Source: an uncultured Veillonella sp.
GTDB taxonomy: Bacteria; Bacillota; Negativicutes; Veillonellales; Veillonellaceae
Length of the DNA stretch: 64,000 nt
Direction: 5' to 3'
Assembly (NCBI GenBank): GCA_900538355.1
Contig: UPXS01000004.1
Coordinates: 92,736-156,735, forward strand
The number at the start of each line of letters is the position of its first letter. The first letter of the stretch is position 1. Made by a program: the position numbers and the translations under genes. This document shows positions 31,394-42,073 of the stretch, piece after piece. The notes under the pieces were generated by a model. That model searched no databases and was not told the DNA's origin. It was given only the letters and a program-made list of their open reading frames with translations.

Positions 31394-31807
31394 ATGGATG
31401 TGAAACAGATGATTCGCCTTATTATAAAGGCGATAGGATTTATATATTGGTTTGTTTTTCTATACCTTGGTGGTTTAATGGTCGTAGACTGGTCAGGGTT
31501 TATGTCCCAACATAATATAGAAACACCTCTATTCCTTACATACTTAGTATTTGTAGGTTGTTTTGTAACGCCGTATATCATGCTGTACTGGAAGAAGCTG
31601 AATCCTAATGCGAAAGCTCCATTTTGGGTGCGCCATCTCTCCGAATATATGGCGCGATTAGAAGATCGTCATAGTATATGGTTTGATATATTATATGTAC
31701 TAAAATTATTGCTCTATTTTGTAATAATTCTGTGGATGCTTTGTATCATTTTACTCACCTTAGCAGTTATTGCGTGGACAGTAGTTCTAATTTTACTGAG
31801 CAATTGA
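31394..31807 (+). CDS. Small membrane protein of unknown function
   Basis: A 137-residue protein with four predicted helices and a central loop KKLNPNAKAPFWVR that mirrors PGLNPRKRMPDWIVR in 8683-9126. It belongs with that protein and 1005-1406 to a small paralogous set. It is encoded directly after the TPR lipoprotein and may work with it at the inner membrane. Confidence 0.7.
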   Translation: MDVKQMIRLIIKAIGFIYWFVFLYLGGLMVVDWSGFMSQHNIETPLFLTYLVFVGCFVTPYIMLYWKKLNPNAKAPFWVRHLSEYMARLEDRHSIWFDILYVLKLLLYFVIILWMLCIILLTLAVIAWTVVLILLSN

Positions 31808-31823
31808 TGATGTACATTTACAT

Positions 31824-32201
31824 TTACATTGTTTTCTCTACTAATGCTTCTTGTAAAAGTTGAGAAAAATTAATTCCTTTAGCTAGCGCTCGATCATTTA
31901 GCCATGCAGGAATTGTTAAGGTTTTCTTTACGGATTTACTATTTTTAGCTAAATCAATATCTGTTTGTACTAATGTAGGATACGTTGTATCTGTACAAGG
32001 TAAGTTGCGAATAGATGTAGGTGTAGGTAAGCTTTCTCCATCTTCTAAGGCACCTAAAATATATAGTTCCATTGCCTCTTGGGCATTAGTTACGAGCTCT
32101 GTTAACGTTGAGCCTGTACTGCTAGTATATTCTAAGTCTGGAAACTCAGCCCAGAAACCATCAGCATCATCATGGATTATAGCAGGGTATATAAATTTCA
32201 T
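31824..32201 (-). CDS. HicB-family antitoxin-like protein, apparently without HicA
   Basis: A 125-residue protein: the N-terminal half is the RNase-H-like HicB fold (YPAIIHDDADGFWAEFPDL..TSGSTL.EL..NAQEAMELY), and the C-terminal half has a ribbon-helix-helix-type segment (KTLTIPAWLNDRALAKGINFSQLLQEALVE) for DNA binding. HicB normally neutralises the mRNA-cleaving HicA encoded beside it. No HicA-like sequence is visible on either side. It may be a solitary regulator or protect against HicA toxins elsewhere. AGGAGGACC precedes the ATG on the minus strand. Confidence 0.85.
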   Translation of the reverse strand: MKFIYPAIIHDDADGFWAEFPDLEYTSSTGSTLTELVTNAQEAMELYILGALEDGESLPTPTSIRNLPCTDTTYPTLVQTDIDLAKNSKSVKKTLTIPAWLNDRALAKGINFSQLLQEALVEKTM

Positions 32202-32318
32202 AGGTCCTCCTCATTTTAGTCCCGTACGTTTTCTTTTATGGTAACACGTGTATACGTATAAAACAATTGTTAGGAGTTATATATTCTTATTTATAGTCTA
32301 ACTGTATATAACAGAAAA

Positions 32319-32343
32319 CAGGGGTGACCATTGGTCACCCCTG
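32319..32343. repeat. 25-bp palindrome sharing a core with 49009-49037
   Basis: CAGGGGTGACCA, one base, TGGTCACCCCTG. On the minus strand it is followed by TTTTCTGTT, so it could be a weak terminator in that direction. Its GGTGACCATTGGTCACC core is the complement of the core at 49015-49031. Confidence 0.6.
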
Positions 32344-32471
32344 ACTCTATTAGTCACTTGACAAACTAGATATATGATTTATATACATTAATTCTATTTA
32401 TATAAGTCGTATTAGTATATAATTAAGGTATATAAATCGGGTTGTATATTGATGAAAGGAGAGAATTTATC

Positions 32472-33374
32472 ATGAAACCATTTGGTAAGCGGATTGCAAT
32501 GGCTGTGGTGTGTGCGGCTACATTGACATCTCCCTTGTTGTTGAGCGGTTGTAGTATGTCTGAGCTATGGCAGGGCACTGAACAGAGTCGTAAGGAAATT
32601 GCGCAGCGGTCTGAGCAGGATCAGGTACAATTGTTTAATCAATATGTAAAAGCTGTAAGCCGATTTAATCGCATGGCTGTAATGTTTGATTATGCGAATA
32701 CTCCAACGATTAACGGGTTAAAAGCTGGGCAGCATTTAACTGTATTTAATACACCGAACTTTAAGCAATTGCAAAAAGAATTAGTAGAGGCTAAGCAAGC
32801 CGGTATTCCTTATGATGAAATGAAAGAGCCTTTAGATAAGCTACTTTCAAAATTGAACGAAATTACACCGGTAGCGGAAGAGCTCGATGCATACTATAAA
32901 TCTAAAGGGTATACCACAGATAACTATGCTAAGGAGCAACAATTAGGTCCTAAATATGTTCAGTTATATGAACAATTTATTCCTATTTATGCTGACTTTG
33001 ATAATTTGATGCATAAGATTAACACGGACCGATTGCAACAACGGTTACAACAATTGCGCGATGCAGGTAAGAAAAATGCAGCCGCTGCACAAGAGGTTTC
33101 TTTGCGACTTACTGCAGTCCTAGAAAAGCTAGATAGTGAAAAAGAACCAGATGTAAATGCTATCAATCAAGAGCTACAAGCCATTGGCGATTTAGCGAAT
33201 GGTATTTCTAGCCCTAAGTATGACCCTGTTAAGACCTCTGTAAACTCTACGATTGGTGCCATTCGTACCTATATGGGATCCAAACAAGATAACGATTATA
33301 AACATATGGTTGAGGCCTATAACCGTTATATTTCCAATATGAATACCACCAATATGAATGAATTGGATCAATAG
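32472..33374 (+). CDS. DUF3829-like lipoprotein, paralogue 1
   Basis: A 300-residue lipoprotein (LLLSGCS, Cys27) with a largely helical mature part. The NQYVKAVSRFNRM and KEQQLGPKYVQLYEQF segments and overall length fit the DUF3829 family. A long paralogue lies at 41133-42023, sharing YDEMKEPLD, DNYAKEQQLGPKYVQLY, KKNAAAAQEV.LRLTA and a C-terminal IGAIRTYMG block. Function unknown, in the periplasm or outer membrane. AAAGGAGAG precedes the ATG at 32472. Confidence 0.8.
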   Translation: MKPFGKRIAMAVVCAATLTSPLLLSGCSMSELWQGTEQSRKEIAQRSEQDQVQLFNQYVKAVSRFNRMAVMFDYANTPTINGLKAGQHLTVFNTPNFKQLQKELVEAKQAGIPYDEMKEPLDKLLSKLNEITPVAEELDAYYKSKGYTTDNYAKEQQLGPKYVQLYEQFIPIYADFDNLMHKINTDRLQQRLQQLRDAGKKNAAAAQEVSLRLTAVLEKLDSEKEPDVNAINQELQAIGDLANGISSPKYDPVKTSVNSTIGAIRTYMGSKQDNDYKHMVEAYNRYISNMNTTNMNELDQ

Positions 33375-33490
33375 AGTTAATACGGTTTAAGACGGATACG
33401 TTATATATGAGTTAATATAAGTATGAGCATCATATAAGCGTAACTTAGTGTGGATATTATATAAGCATAAGTTAATGTAAGTATTATATA

Positions 33491-33533
33491 AAAAAGCTGT
33501 ATCGAATGAGAATATCATTTGATACAGCTTTTA
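33491..33533 (+). terminator. Terminator between DUF3829 gene and rarD
   Basis: AAAAGCTGTATCGAATGA pairs with TCATTTGATACAGCTTTTA; usable from both sides. Confidence 0.75.
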
Positions 33534-33611
33534 TGAGTTTATAGGTTAGATATAGTTTCTAAAATGGTTTATGAGATTGCATGCAGATGGCATACGCTCT
33601 CTTGTACTTAA

Positions 33612-34502
33612 CTACATTTTTCTAATGGTTGTAATTTGATTTGATAATGAGAACAACACTAAGGCTATCCAGATACAACCAAAGGCGATCATTTGTGGTG
33701 TGCCAAAGCTTTCACCAAAGTAGAAAATAGCTAGCAACAAGGCAATGGTAGGGGAGACATATTGCAGGAATCCTAGTAGGTTGAGCGGCAATAGTTGGGC
33801 GCCATAGGAGAATAGCACCAATGGAACCGATGTAGTCAGACCGCATGCTATGAGTAGCATGGATGTATACCAGTCTGTGCTGAAATAGGACCATACTGTA
33901 TTATCGACCATGGTCGTATAGAGTAAGGCTAGTGGTGTTAATAGCCAAGCCTCAAAGGCGATGCTCGTAAAGGGCGAGATGAGCAGTTTCTTTTTTACGA
34001 CTCCATAGAGGCCAAAGGAAACGGCGAGAATCATCGACACTAACGGCAAGGATCCCACTTGATAGGTGAGCAAGACGATGCCGATGGTAGCGATGAGAAC
34101 ACTTAGCTTTTTCGGTACAGATAGAACCTCTTTAAATAGGATGACACCTAATACTACATTGAAGAGTGGATTGATGTAATAGCCAAGGCTCGTGTCCATA
34201 ACTTGGTTGTTGGCAATGGCCCAAATGTAGGTAAACCAATTTACGCTGATGATGACTGATGCTAGCAACAGTAGCAATAGTTGTGAACGCTGTTCTTTTA
34301 GTAGTTGAAAGTCTTTCTTGAACTGTTTAAAATGTAGGCCAAATACGACGATGGCCATGCAAATGCCTGACCAGATAATGCGTTGTGCCAGTATATTATA
34401 TGGTGAAACATGGTTTAGTAATGCCCAATAGAGAGGGAGTAAGCCCCAGATGATATAGCAACTAAGGGCTGTCATTAGACCTTTTTTACTTGTGTGCTCC
34501 AT
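33612..34502 (-). CDS. rarD: EamA-family transporter RarD
   Basis: A 296-residue, ten-helix drug/metabolite transporter. The N terminus (KKGLMTALSCYIIWGLLPLYWALL) and AQRIIWSG are characteristic of RarD, as is WFTYIWAIANNQVMDTSLGYYINPLF. The substrate is not established; E. coli RarD is known from chloramphenicol sensitivity. It is a single gene divergent from the riboswitch-controlled mut operon. GGAGGCATT precedes the ATG on the minus strand. Confidence 0.9.
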   Translation of the reverse strand: MEHTSKKGLMTALSCYIIWGLLPLYWALLNHVSPYNILAQRIIWSGICMAIVVFGLHFKQFKKDFQLLKEQRSQLLLLLLASVIISVNWFTYIWAIANNQVMDTSLGYYINPLFNVVLGVILFKEVLSVPKKLSVLIATIGIVLLTYQVGSLPLVSMILAVSFGLYGVVKKKLLISPFTSIAFEAWLLTPLALLYTTMVDNTVWSYFSTDWYTSMLLIACGLTTSVPLVLFSYGAQLLPLNLLGFLQYVSPTIALLLAIFYFGESFGTPQMIAFGCIWIALVLFSLSNQITTIRKM

Positions 34503-34719
34503 AATGCCTCCTTGTGATTGTATTTATTATATCACGCATTGTGGGTGCGTTTGTGCGTGGGCTTAGATTTTATGATGATTTGTACTCGATTTGCAGACAA
34601 TGAATACGTATATTTGATAGCGATAAATACGTATATTTGAAAGTGATGAGTTTTTATCATTTTAAATATGCATTAGTTATAACCTAAAATTTGATACTTA
34701 TGATTAACTGTTATGTTCA

Positions 34720-34749
34720 TTGACTTTGTGCATAATCTTACACTATATT
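34720..34749 (+). promoter_or_regulatory. Promoter of the cobalamin-riboswitch leader
   Basis: TTGACT (34720-34725), 18 bases, TATATT (34744-34749). Transcription should start near 34756, about 475 bases before mutA. The stretch 34503-34719 has no other recognisable element. Confidence 0.65.
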
Positions 34750-34769
34750 GGACTTAGAACAACGAATAT

Positions 34770-34925
34770 AGAGAATAGGTGTCGCAAGACTTAATAGAGA
34801 AATCGGTACAAGCCGATGCGGTCCCGCCACTGTAAGGACGAGCCTGCTTTCAAAAATGTCACTGGAGAAATCTGGGAAGGCGAAAGCAAGGCGATGAGCC
34901 CGAGCCAGGAGAACTGCCTATTTGA
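34770..34925 (+). ncRNA. Cobalamin riboswitch
   Basis: The conserved parts appear in order: AATAGGTGTCGC (start of P1-P3 region, near 34773), CGGTACAAGCCG with GCGGTCCCGCCACTGTAA (34804-34834), GTCACTGG (34858), TGGGAAGGCG (34873), GATGAGCCCGAGCCAGG and the B12 box AGCCAGGAGAACTGCCT (34903-34919). It lies upstream of the genes for a B12-dependent enzyme and its chaperone. Binding of adenosylcobalamin usually favours the downstream terminator. Confidence 0.93.
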
Positions 34926-35015
34926 TAATCACCGTTATGTACCTACGAGCGATAGGAAGGGGATTGAGGTATGCTGGTTTCAGTGTTTTTTGGCATACTT
35001 TTCAACAAGGAACCT

Positions 35016-35047
35016 TACGTGTCACTTTTGGGTGGCACGTTTTTTTA
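35016..35047 (+). terminator. Riboswitch-linked terminator
   Basis: ACGTGTCAC pairs with GTGGCACGT, followed by seven T. It lies about 95 bases after the B12 box and 180 bases before mutA. A second hairpin GTATGC/GCATAC with TTTT (34969-35002) lies between. Either could be the expression platform. Confidence 0.75.
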
Positions 35048-35229
35048 TTGCCCTTGAAAGTGACTGTTGAGCATATGCATCAGGCTTTATTGTTAGTAAA
35101 CTGATGGACACAGATTTGAGGTTGATGTGATCCATAGATAAGAAAGCTTTGGTGGTGTATAAGCATAACAATTGTAGGTACGGTGCGCTGTTTCTCGGTA
35201 TGGTTTCGAGTTGAAAAGGAGGCACATAT

Positions 35230-37392
35230 ATGTCTGACAAAAAGACTTCAAAGGATGCTGAACGCGATCTATTAGCTCCTGTATCCTTTGATGAATTTGA
35301 GAAACCTACGTATGAACAATGGCAGGCAGAGGTTGAAAAGGCGTTAAAGGGTGGCGACTTCCACAAGAAGATGTTCACGAAAACCTATGAAGGTATTACG
35401 TTGCAGCCGATTTACACACCTGCATTACATGCAGAAGCAATTCCGAAGGGCGTATACCCTGGGGCAGGTGAGTTCCTACGTGGCACTAAGGCAAGTGGTT
35501 ATATTAAAGACTCTTGGGGTGTATCCCAATATGTAGATGACTCTTTGCCTAAAGATGCTAATCATGCAAGTTTATACGAGATTGTAAAAGGTGGCACTAT
35601 TCACAACATCCGCCTAGATGAAGCAACACGTCATGATCAAGACGTGCAAGTAGGCGCATCTGTTGGCGTTGGTGGTACATCTGTATCCACCATGGATGAC
35701 TGCAAACAATTGATTGACCGCTTCAATTTGAAGGAAAACCCTTTGTACATTGAAACTGGTGCTTCTGCAGCCATCTTGCTTGGTATGTTAGCGGCTACAG
35801 TGAAAGGCGCTAAAAAACAAACGTCTGATTTGAAAGGTCTTGTTGGTGCAGATCCTATCGGTGTTTTGGCGAAAGATGGTGCTTTGCACATTTCCTTAGA
35901 TACAGCCTTTGATGAAATGGCACATACTGTTGTATGGGCTAAAGAACAGGCGCCAGAGCTTAAAACAGTGCTTGTATCCGGCGATGTATACGCTAATGGC
36001 GGCGCTAACGATGTGCAAGAGGTTGCCTATGCATTGGCAACGGCTGTATGCTACGTGCGTCAATTAGCACAACGCAACATCGATATTCACACCATTGCTA
36101 AGAGCATGATGTTCACATTCTCCTTAGGTGCTAACTTCTTTATGGAAATTGCTAAATTACGTGCCTTGCGCGTACTTTGGGCTCGCATTATGGAAGCTTT
36201 CGGTGCCGAAGAAGCGGACCGCGCCGTTCATGTACACGGCAGAACATCTGCTTTCACAAAAACTGTATACGACCCATATGTAAACTTGTTGCGCAATACA
36301 ACACAAGCATTCTCTGGCGTTGTAGGCGGTTTGAACAGCCTTGAAGTATCTCCATTTGACCAACCAATTCGCAAAGCAGACGATTTCTCTCGCCGTATTG
36401 CCCGTAACATCCAAGTTATGTTGCAAACTGAATTCGAGTTGCGCCAACCTGTGGACCCTGTAGGCGGTTCCTGGTACGTGGAAACATTGGCTGCTGAACT
36501 ATGTGAAAAAATCTGGGCTGAGTTCCAAACTATTGAGTCTAAAGGCGGCATTATTGCAGCGTTGAAAGAAGGCTATCCTCAAGCTCAAGTTAAAGCCATT
36601 CTCGATGAACGCTTTAAGAACCTTGCATTCCGTAAGGACGTTGCAGTTGGTAACAACATGTATGCAAACATGACAGAAGAATTGCTTGATCCAAAACCAG
36701 AAAATCAAGAAACATTGCGTCAAAAACGTGCTGCTCAAATTGATGAGTACTTGGCAGGTGCAGAGGCTGATGCGGTTGTGAAAGCACAGGCTACTCTAGA
36801 AGCAAGTACAACAGAACCAGGTGCGTTGATTGGCCTCATCGAACTTGGGGCATTACAAAAATTGACAATCCGTCAAATCCGTAAGGCTTTAGATGCAGGC
36901 GATATTGCTTCTGAAACAATCGAACCAATTACAGCACATCGCTGGACTGAACAATTCGAAGCACTTCGCATGCGCACTGAAGCGTATAAACAACGTACGA
37001 AAGATAATGTGAAGGTGTTCTTGGCTAATATGGGACCAATCCCTCAACATAAACCTCGTGCGGACTTCTCCACAGGCTTCTTCGAAGTAGGTGCTTTTGA
37101 AGTTATTAAAAATGATGGCCATGAAACAACGGCTGATGCGGCGAAGGCTGCTCGTGAAAGTGGTGCTGATGTTGTGGTTATCTGTTCCACAGATGATACA
37201 TATCCAGAATTAGTACCACCACTCGCTAAAGAGTTGAAAGAAACTATGCCGAATGTAACAGTTGTTTTGGCAGGGGCACCTCCTAAGGACCTTGAGCCTG
37301 TATACCGTGAAGCTGGCGTAGACGACTTCATTTCCGTTCGTGCAAATTGCTACGAAATCTTACATACGTTACAAGATAAGAAAGGGATGTGA
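35230..37392 (+). CDS. mutA: Methylmalonyl-CoA mutase small (beta) subunit
   Basis: A 720-residue protein that aligns with the mutase barrel and B12 domain of mutB but lacks the cofactor-binding consensus: the DxHxxG motif is degenerate (DGHETTAD). This is typical of the non-catalytic small subunit. It pairs with MutB to interconvert succinyl-CoA and (R)-methylmalonyl-CoA, the step on the way to propionate. AAAAGGAGG precedes the ATG; mutB follows after 4 bases. Expression depends on the upstream cobalamin riboswitch. Confidence 0.92.
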   Translation: MSDKKTSKDAERDLLAPVSFDEFEKPTYEQWQAEVEKALKGGDFHKKMFTKTYEGITLQPIYTPALHAEAIPKGVYPGAGEFLRGTKASGYIKDSWGVSQYVDDSLPKDANHASLYEIVKGGTIHNIRLDEATRHDQDVQVGASVGVGGTSVSTMDDCKQLIDRFNLKENPLYIETGASAAILLGMLAATVKGAKKQTSDLKGLVGADPIGVLAKDGALHISLDTAFDEMAHTVVWAKEQAPELKTVLVSGDVYANGGANDVQEVAYALATAVCYVRQLAQRNIDIHTIAKSMMFTFSLGANFFMEIAKLRALRVLWARIMEAFGAEEADRAVHVHGRTSAFTKTVYDPYVNLLRNTTQAFSGVVGGLNSLEVSPFDQPIRKADDFSRRIARNIQVMLQTEFELRQPVDPVGGSWYVETLAAELCEKIWAEFQTIESKGGIIAALKEGYPQAQVKAILDERFKNLAFRKDVAVGNNMYANMTEELLDPKPENQETLRQKRAAQIDEYLAGAEADAVVKAQATLEASTTEPGALIGLIELGALQKLTIRQIRKALDAGDIASETIEPITAHRWTEQFEALRMRTEAYKQRTKDNVKVFLANMGPIPQHKPRADFSTGFFEVGAFEVIKNDGHETTADAAKAARESGADVVVICSTDDTYPELVPPLAKELKETMPNVTVVLAGAPPKDLEPVYREAGVDDFISVRANCYEILHTLQDKKGM

Positions 37393-37396
37393 GCTC

Positions 37397-39589
37397 ATGT
37401 TTAAAAATCCAGACTTCTCCTCTCTTGGCTTGGGATCTCAGTCGCCGACATCTCGCGATGCATGGCTTGCTGAACTTCAAAAAGAAACAGGAAAAAGCTT
37501 TGAAGATTTATATAATACGACAATGGAGCAAATCCAACTAAAACCTCTCTACACAGAGATGGATTATGAAGGAATGACACACCTTGACTACATGGCTGGT
37601 GTACCTCCATTCTTGCGTGGACCTTATTCCACAATGTACGTAACTCGTCCTTGGACAGTACGTCAGTACGCTGGTTTCTCCACAGCAGAAGAATCTAATG
37701 CGTTCTACCGTCGTAACTTGGCAGCGGGCCAAAAAGGTTTGTCTATTGCCTTTGACCTTGCCACACACCGTGGTTACGACTCCGACCATCCTCGCGTAGT
37801 AGGTGACGTTGGTAAAGCCGGCGTTGCGGTAGACTCCATTCTCGATATGGAAATTCTATTCTCCGGTATTCCTCTCGACCAAATGTCCGTATCCATGACA
37901 ATGAACGGCGCCGTATTGCCTGTCATGGCGTTCTATATCCTAGCTGGTGAAGAACAAGGCGTTGATAAAAAGGTTATGGCTGGTACGATCCAAAATGATA
38001 TCTTGAAAGAATTCATGGTACGTAATACCTATATTTACCCTCCAGCTACGTCCATGCGCATCATCGGTGATATCTTTGCGTACACATCTCAGTACATGCC
38101 TAAGTTCAACAGTATCTCCATTTCTGGCTACCATATGCAAGAAGCAGGCGCTACGGCAGATATCGAATTAGGTTACACATTGGCCGATGGTCTTGAATAC
38201 ATCCGTACCGGTGTAAATGCAGGCCTTCACGTAGATAAATTCGCTCCACGTTTGTCCTTCTTCTGGGCAATCGGTAAAAACTACTTCATGGAAGTAGCGA
38301 AAATGCGTGCAGCTCGTATGTTGTGGGCTAAGATTATTAAGAGCTTCGGTTCTGAAAATCCTAAATCCATGGCTCTTCGTACACATAGCCAAACATCTGG
38401 TTGGTCCTTAACAGAACAAGATCCATTCAACAACGTAGCTCGTACATGTATGGAAGCGATGGGTGCTGCATTGGGCCATACCCAATCTCTACATACCAAT
38501 GCGCTTGATGAAGCCATTGCGTTGCCTACGGACTTCTCTGCTCGTATTGCCCGTAATACTCAGCTTTACATTCAAGATGAAACTAAGGTATGTAAAGTTA
38601 TCGACCCATGGGGCGGTTCCTACTACGTAGAAGCCTTGACTGATGAATTGATTCGCCGTGCTTGGGGTCATATCCAAGAAATCGAATCCCTTGGTGGTAT
38701 GGCGAAAGCGATTGATACTGGTCTTCCTAAGATGCGTATCGAAGAAGCGGCAGCTCGTCGCCAAGCTCGTATCGACTCTGGCCGTGAAGCGATTATCGGC
38801 ATCAATAAATATCGTCTAGATAAAGAAGATCCATTGGATATCCTCGACGTAGATAACACGGCTGTACGAGAAGCGCAAATCCGTCGTCTCGAACAATTGC
38901 GTGCTAACCGTGATGAAGATAAGGTTCAATCTTGTCTCGAAGCGATTACCAATGCTACAGAATCCGGGGAAGGCAACTTGCTTGCCCTTGCACTTGAAGC
39001 TGCTCGTGCTCGTGCATCCTTGGGTGAAATTTCCTTTGCTGTTGAAAAAGTTTGCGGCCGTCATAAAGCGGTTATTCGCTCTATTTCCGGTGTATACTCC
39101 AGCGAATATGAAGATGACGATGTTATCAAAGAAGTACGTCAAATGGCGGATGACTTTGAAGAACTCGAAGGCCGTCGCCCTCGCATCATGATTGCGAAGA
39201 TGGGCCAAGACGGTCATGACCGCGGTGCCAAAGTTATCGCTACATCCTTCGCGGATATGGGCTTTGACGTGGATATCGGACCTTTGTTCCAAACTCCAGA
39301 AGAAACAGCGCAAGATGCGGTGGATAATGACGTTCACATCGTCGGGTTCAGTTCCCTTGCAGCAGGTCACAAAACATTGTTACCTCAACTTGTGGAAGAA
39401 CTCAAAAAACGCGGTCGTGGAGATATATTGGTTGCCATTGGTGGCGTAATCCCTGCTCAGGACTATGAATTCCTACGCGAACATGGCGCAGTGGCTATCT
39501 TTGGCCCTGGTACAGTCTTGCCAGTAGCGGCTAAGAAATTACTAGAAACATTGACCAGCCACGTTCAAGAAGAAGAGTCTGATGACTGA
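37397..39589 (+). CDS. mutB: Methylmalonyl-CoA mutase large (alpha) catalytic subunit
   Basis: A 730-residue catalytic subunit. The N-terminal TIM barrel carries [34 protein letters not shown] and MTMNGAVLP, all near-invariant in the family. The C-terminal B12 domain has [14 protein letters not shown], with Asp605, His607 (the lower cobalt ligand) and Gly610, then [11 protein letters not shown] and GGVIP. The ATG at 37397 has GGGATGTGAG overlapping the mutA stop; an in-frame start at 37340 inside mutA is not credible. The last 8 bases overlap meaB. Confidence 0.96.
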   Translation: MFKNPDFSSLGLGSQSPTSRDAWLAELQKETGKSFEDLYNTTMEQIQLKPLYTEMDYEGMTHLDYMAGVPPFLRGPYSTMYVTRPWTVRQYAGFSTAEESNAFYRRNLAAGQKGLSIAFDLATHRGYDSDHPRVVGDVGKAGVAVDSILDMEILFSGIPLDQMSVSMTMNGAVLPVMAFYILAGEEQGVDKKVMAGTIQNDILKEFMVRNTYIYPPATSMRIIGDIFAYTSQYMPKFNSISISGYHMQEAGATADIELGYTLADGLEYIRTGVNAGLHVDKFAPRLSFFWAIGKNYFMEVAKMRAARMLWAKIIKSFGSENPKSMALRTHSQTSGWSLTEQDPFNNVARTCMEAMGAALGHTQSLHTNALDEAIALPTDFSARIARNTQLYIQDETKVCKVIDPWGGSYYVEALTDELIRRAWGHIQEIESLGGMAKAIDTGLPKMRIEEAAARRQARIDSGREAIIGINKYRLDKEDPLDILDVDNTAVREAQIRRLEQLRANRDEDKVQSCLEAITNATESGEGNLLALALEAARARASLGEISFAVEKVCGRHKAVIRSISGVYSSEYEDDDVIKEVRQMADDFEELEGRRPRIMIAKMGQDGHDRGAKVIATSFADMGFDVDIGPLFQTPEETAQDAVDNDVHIVGFSSLAAGHKTLLPQLVEELKKRGRGDILVAIGGVIPAQDYEFLREHGAVAIFGPGTVLPVAAKKLLETLTSHVQEEESDD

Positions 39590-40835
39590 TAATAAACGGA
39601 CTACTCCGGACGCATTGCATACGACTCAGGATGCCACCTTCACCACTGGTGAAGGTAAGGCTCCTGAATTAGGTGTAAAAAATGCAAATGCCGAGGGTAG
39701 CACCTACCGTCCCGATTGGGTGCCGGAAGATGCGAAAAAGGATGATACCTTCGCGTGTCATGTAATGAAAGGCGTCAAGGAAATGCACGATGGCCTCTTA
39801 TCTAGCTCCGCGCATCTGGCTCCGTCGGTACGTCCCGTACAGCGGCGAAAGAAGTTAACTGTCGCTGATTATGTACGCGGTATCGAGCAGGGGGACCGCG
39901 TTATACTTTCACGGGCTATTACGTTAGTAGAAAGTAATAATAAGGAACACTTTAAATTAGCTCAACAAGTATTGCAAGCTATATTGCCTCGCACGGGCAA
40001 GGCGTTGCGCATCGGTATTACTGGTGTGCCTGGGGCTGGTAAAAGTACATTTATTGAAGCCTTTGGTAACATGCTCATTGAAGCAGGTTACAAGGTAGCC
40101 GTACTTGCTGTAGACCCTACGAGCCAAGTCACAAAGGGCAGTATTTTGGGCGATAAGACGCGGATGGAAACATTGACGAAACATCCTGACGCGTATATCC
40201 GTCCATCGCCGGCAGGTGGTACACTAGGCGGTGTAGCTCGTAAAAGTAGAGAGACCATGCTACTTTGCGAGGCTGCTGGATACGATATCATTCTCGTTGA
40301 AACCGTTGGGGTTGGGCAAAGTGAAGTTACCGTGCGTTCCATGGTAGATTTCTTTATGCTCATCGTATTAACAGGTGCAGGCGATGAATTACAAGGCATC
40401 AAAAAAGGCGTTATGGAGCTGGCCGATGCTATTGTGGTCAACAAGGCTGATGGGGATAACCTCAAGCGCGCTCTCATCGCTCGTAGCGATTACGATCGGA
40501 TGTTGCATTACATTCGTCCTGCTACGGAAAAATGGAAAACCCAAGCCTACACTTGCTCAGCCGTTACAAAGGATGGCCTCGATGAATTGTGGGATGTAAT
40601 CCAAGAATTTACTGAACAAGGCAAAGAAAATGGGGTCTTCTTAAAACGCCGTCAAGAACAATCCCTCCGTTGGGTACGCGATATGATTGACGAACACTTG
40701 CACAACCTATTCTTTAATAATGTCGTCATTCAAGGTCGTATGGGCGAAGTGGAAGCAGCCGTCTTAGATGGTGAAATGAGCGAATCTCAAGCCGTTGAAG
40801 AATTAATTGGCGTTTTCGATAAGTCCATTAAATAA
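39582..40835 (+). CDS. meaB: MeaB/ArgK-type GTPase, mutase chaperone
   Basis: A 417-residue G3E-family GTPase that protects methylmalonyl-CoA mutase and gates cofactor loading. Walker [10 protein letters not shown] is at 148-156; [27 protein letters not shown] and the NKAD guanine-specificity motif follow. The C-terminal dimerisation arm is present. The first 90 or so residues, rich in Asp, Thr and Lys, precede the usual family start ([12 protein letters not shown]) and are extra. Overlap with mutB by 8 bases indicates translational coupling. Confidence 0.93.
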   Translation: MTDNKRTTPDALHTTQDATFTTGEGKAPELGVKNANAEGSTYRPDWVPEDAKKDDTFACHVMKGVKEMHDGLLSSSAHLAPSVRPVQRRKKLTVADYVRGIEQGDRVILSRAITLVESNNKEHFKLAQQVLQAILPRTGKALRIGITGVPGAGKSTFIEAFGNMLIEAGYKVAVLAVDPTSQVTKGSILGDKTRMETLTKHPDAYIRPSPAGGTLGGVARKSRETMLLCEAAGYDIILVETVGVGQSEVTVRSMVDFFMLIVLTGAGDELQGIKKGVMELADAIVVNKADGDNLKRALIARSDYDRMLHYIRPATEKWKTQAYTCSAVTKDGLDELWDVIQEFTEQGKENGVFLKRRQEQSLRWVRDMIDEHLHNLFFNNVVIQGRMGEVEAAVLDGEMSESQAVEELIGVFDKSIK

Positions 40836-40934
40836 GTAGATAGCTACATACCTATTTGATAAGCTGGCATAACTTATCTATTAAGACACTCCGATTAGCT
40901 ATCATACTGATTTAGACATATAAGATGTATCCAG

Positions 40935-40998
40935 AAAAGGCATAGTATAAACATTACTATTGGGTTTACCCCAATGGAGATGTATACTATGCCTTTTT
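40935..40998 (+). terminator. Terminator of the mut operon
   Basis: AAAGGCATAGTATAAACAT pairs with ATGTATACTATGCCTTTTT, with an inner ATTGGG/CCCAAT hairpin. Confidence 0.9.
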
Positions 40999-41132
40999 AT
41001 GTGCTTGTGAAAGCATATTCATGAAACAAATTTCATAAAAAATACGGTTGATACTTTCATAAATAACATATATGATATATAATTTAATCATAAACTGTTA
41101 CTTGTGTGTGTGATTAAAAAGAGAGGTTCATT

Positions 41133-42023
41133 ATGAAACCACTAGTAAAGAAAATGTTAACAGCCGTATTGTGTGCATCTACTCTAACAGCTCCATTATT
41201 TTTGAGTGGTTGTAGTTTTTCTAAGATTGCCAATGGGGTGCAGCAAGGCGCTCAAAAGGCATCACAAGATGACGTTAAAGTGTTTAACAACTACATTAAA
41301 GCCGTTGGCGATTTTAACAGTCATACAGTGCGCTTTGGCTATGCTATCGGCCCAGACATTCAAAAACTAAGAGAAGGTCAACATTTAACAAGCTTTATGT
41401 CACCACATTTTGATTCTTTACAAAAGAACTTACAAGCCGCTAAAGATGCTGGCGTGCCATATGATGATATGAAAGAACCTTTAGATAATGTATTGGCTGT
41501 ATTAAAGGATATTGTACCAGTAGCCAGTGAATTGGATACGTACTACGAAACTAATTCATATCAAGCAGATAATTATGCTAAGGAACAACAATTAGGACCT
41601 AAATACGTTCAACTATATGATCAATTCTATGCAGCATATAATCAGTTAGACGCAGTAATTCATAAACATAATACGGAAAATCAACAAGAACAGTTGAAAG
41701 AACTTAAAGATTCCGGTAAGAAAAATGCAGCTGCTGCTCAAGAAGTTCATTTACGTTTAACTGCATTATTGGATAGCTTTGAAGAAGGCAAGCAAATCGA
41801 TGTAAATGCGGCGAACCAAGAGTTGCAAGGAATCATGGATGTATCCAGCAGCATTACTAGTCCGGACTATAACTCTGCTAAAAATCATTTAAATACAACT
41901 ATTGGTAGAATTCGTACATTCTTAGGTGACCAAACAGCTGATCATTACAATGATATGATTGAATCCTACAATAGCTTTATTGGCAGTGTAAATCGCTTGG
42001 ATATGAATAAACTTGATAAATAA
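41133..42023 (+). CDS. DUF3829-like lipoprotein, paralogue 2
   Basis: A 296-residue lipoprotein with signal MKPLVKKMLTAVLCAST..., lipobox LSGC and Cys27. It aligns with 32472-33374 along its whole length, with strong identity in DNYAKEQQLGPKYVQLYDQF, KKNAAAAQEVHLRLTALL and IGRIRTFLGD. It is mostly helical and soluble after the lipid anchor. Function unknown. AAGAGAGG precedes the ATG. The short two-helix protein at 42074 follows in the same direction. Confidence 0.8.
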   Translation: MKPLVKKMLTAVLCASTLTAPLFLSGCSFSKIANGVQQGAQKASQDDVKVFNNYIKAVGDFNSHTVRFGYAIGPDIQKLREGQHLTSFMSPHFDSLQKNLQAAKDAGVPYDDMKEPLDNVLAVLKDIVPVASELDTYYETNSYQADNYAKEQQLGPKYVQLYDQFYAAYNQLDAVIHKHNTENQQEQLKELKDSGKKNAAAAQEVHLRLTALLDSFEEGKQIDVNAANQELQGIMDVSSSITSPDYNSAKNHLNTTIGRIRTFLGDQTADHYNDMIESYNSFIGSVNRLDMNKLDK

Positions 42024-42073
42024 TATCTAATCGTATATACCATGTTATGTAATGTTAGGAGAGGAACATTTAA

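Noticed and set aside
34816..35070. An 84-codon open frame and a second overlapping one downstream of the rarD divergent region
   Set aside because: They lie across the cobalamin riboswitch and its terminator; conserved RNA elements explain the sequence.
38816..39370. Minus-strand open frames opposite mutA, mutB and the lactate dehydrogenase
   Set aside because: Codon-bias shadows of strongly expressed plus-strand genes; no ribosome binding sites.
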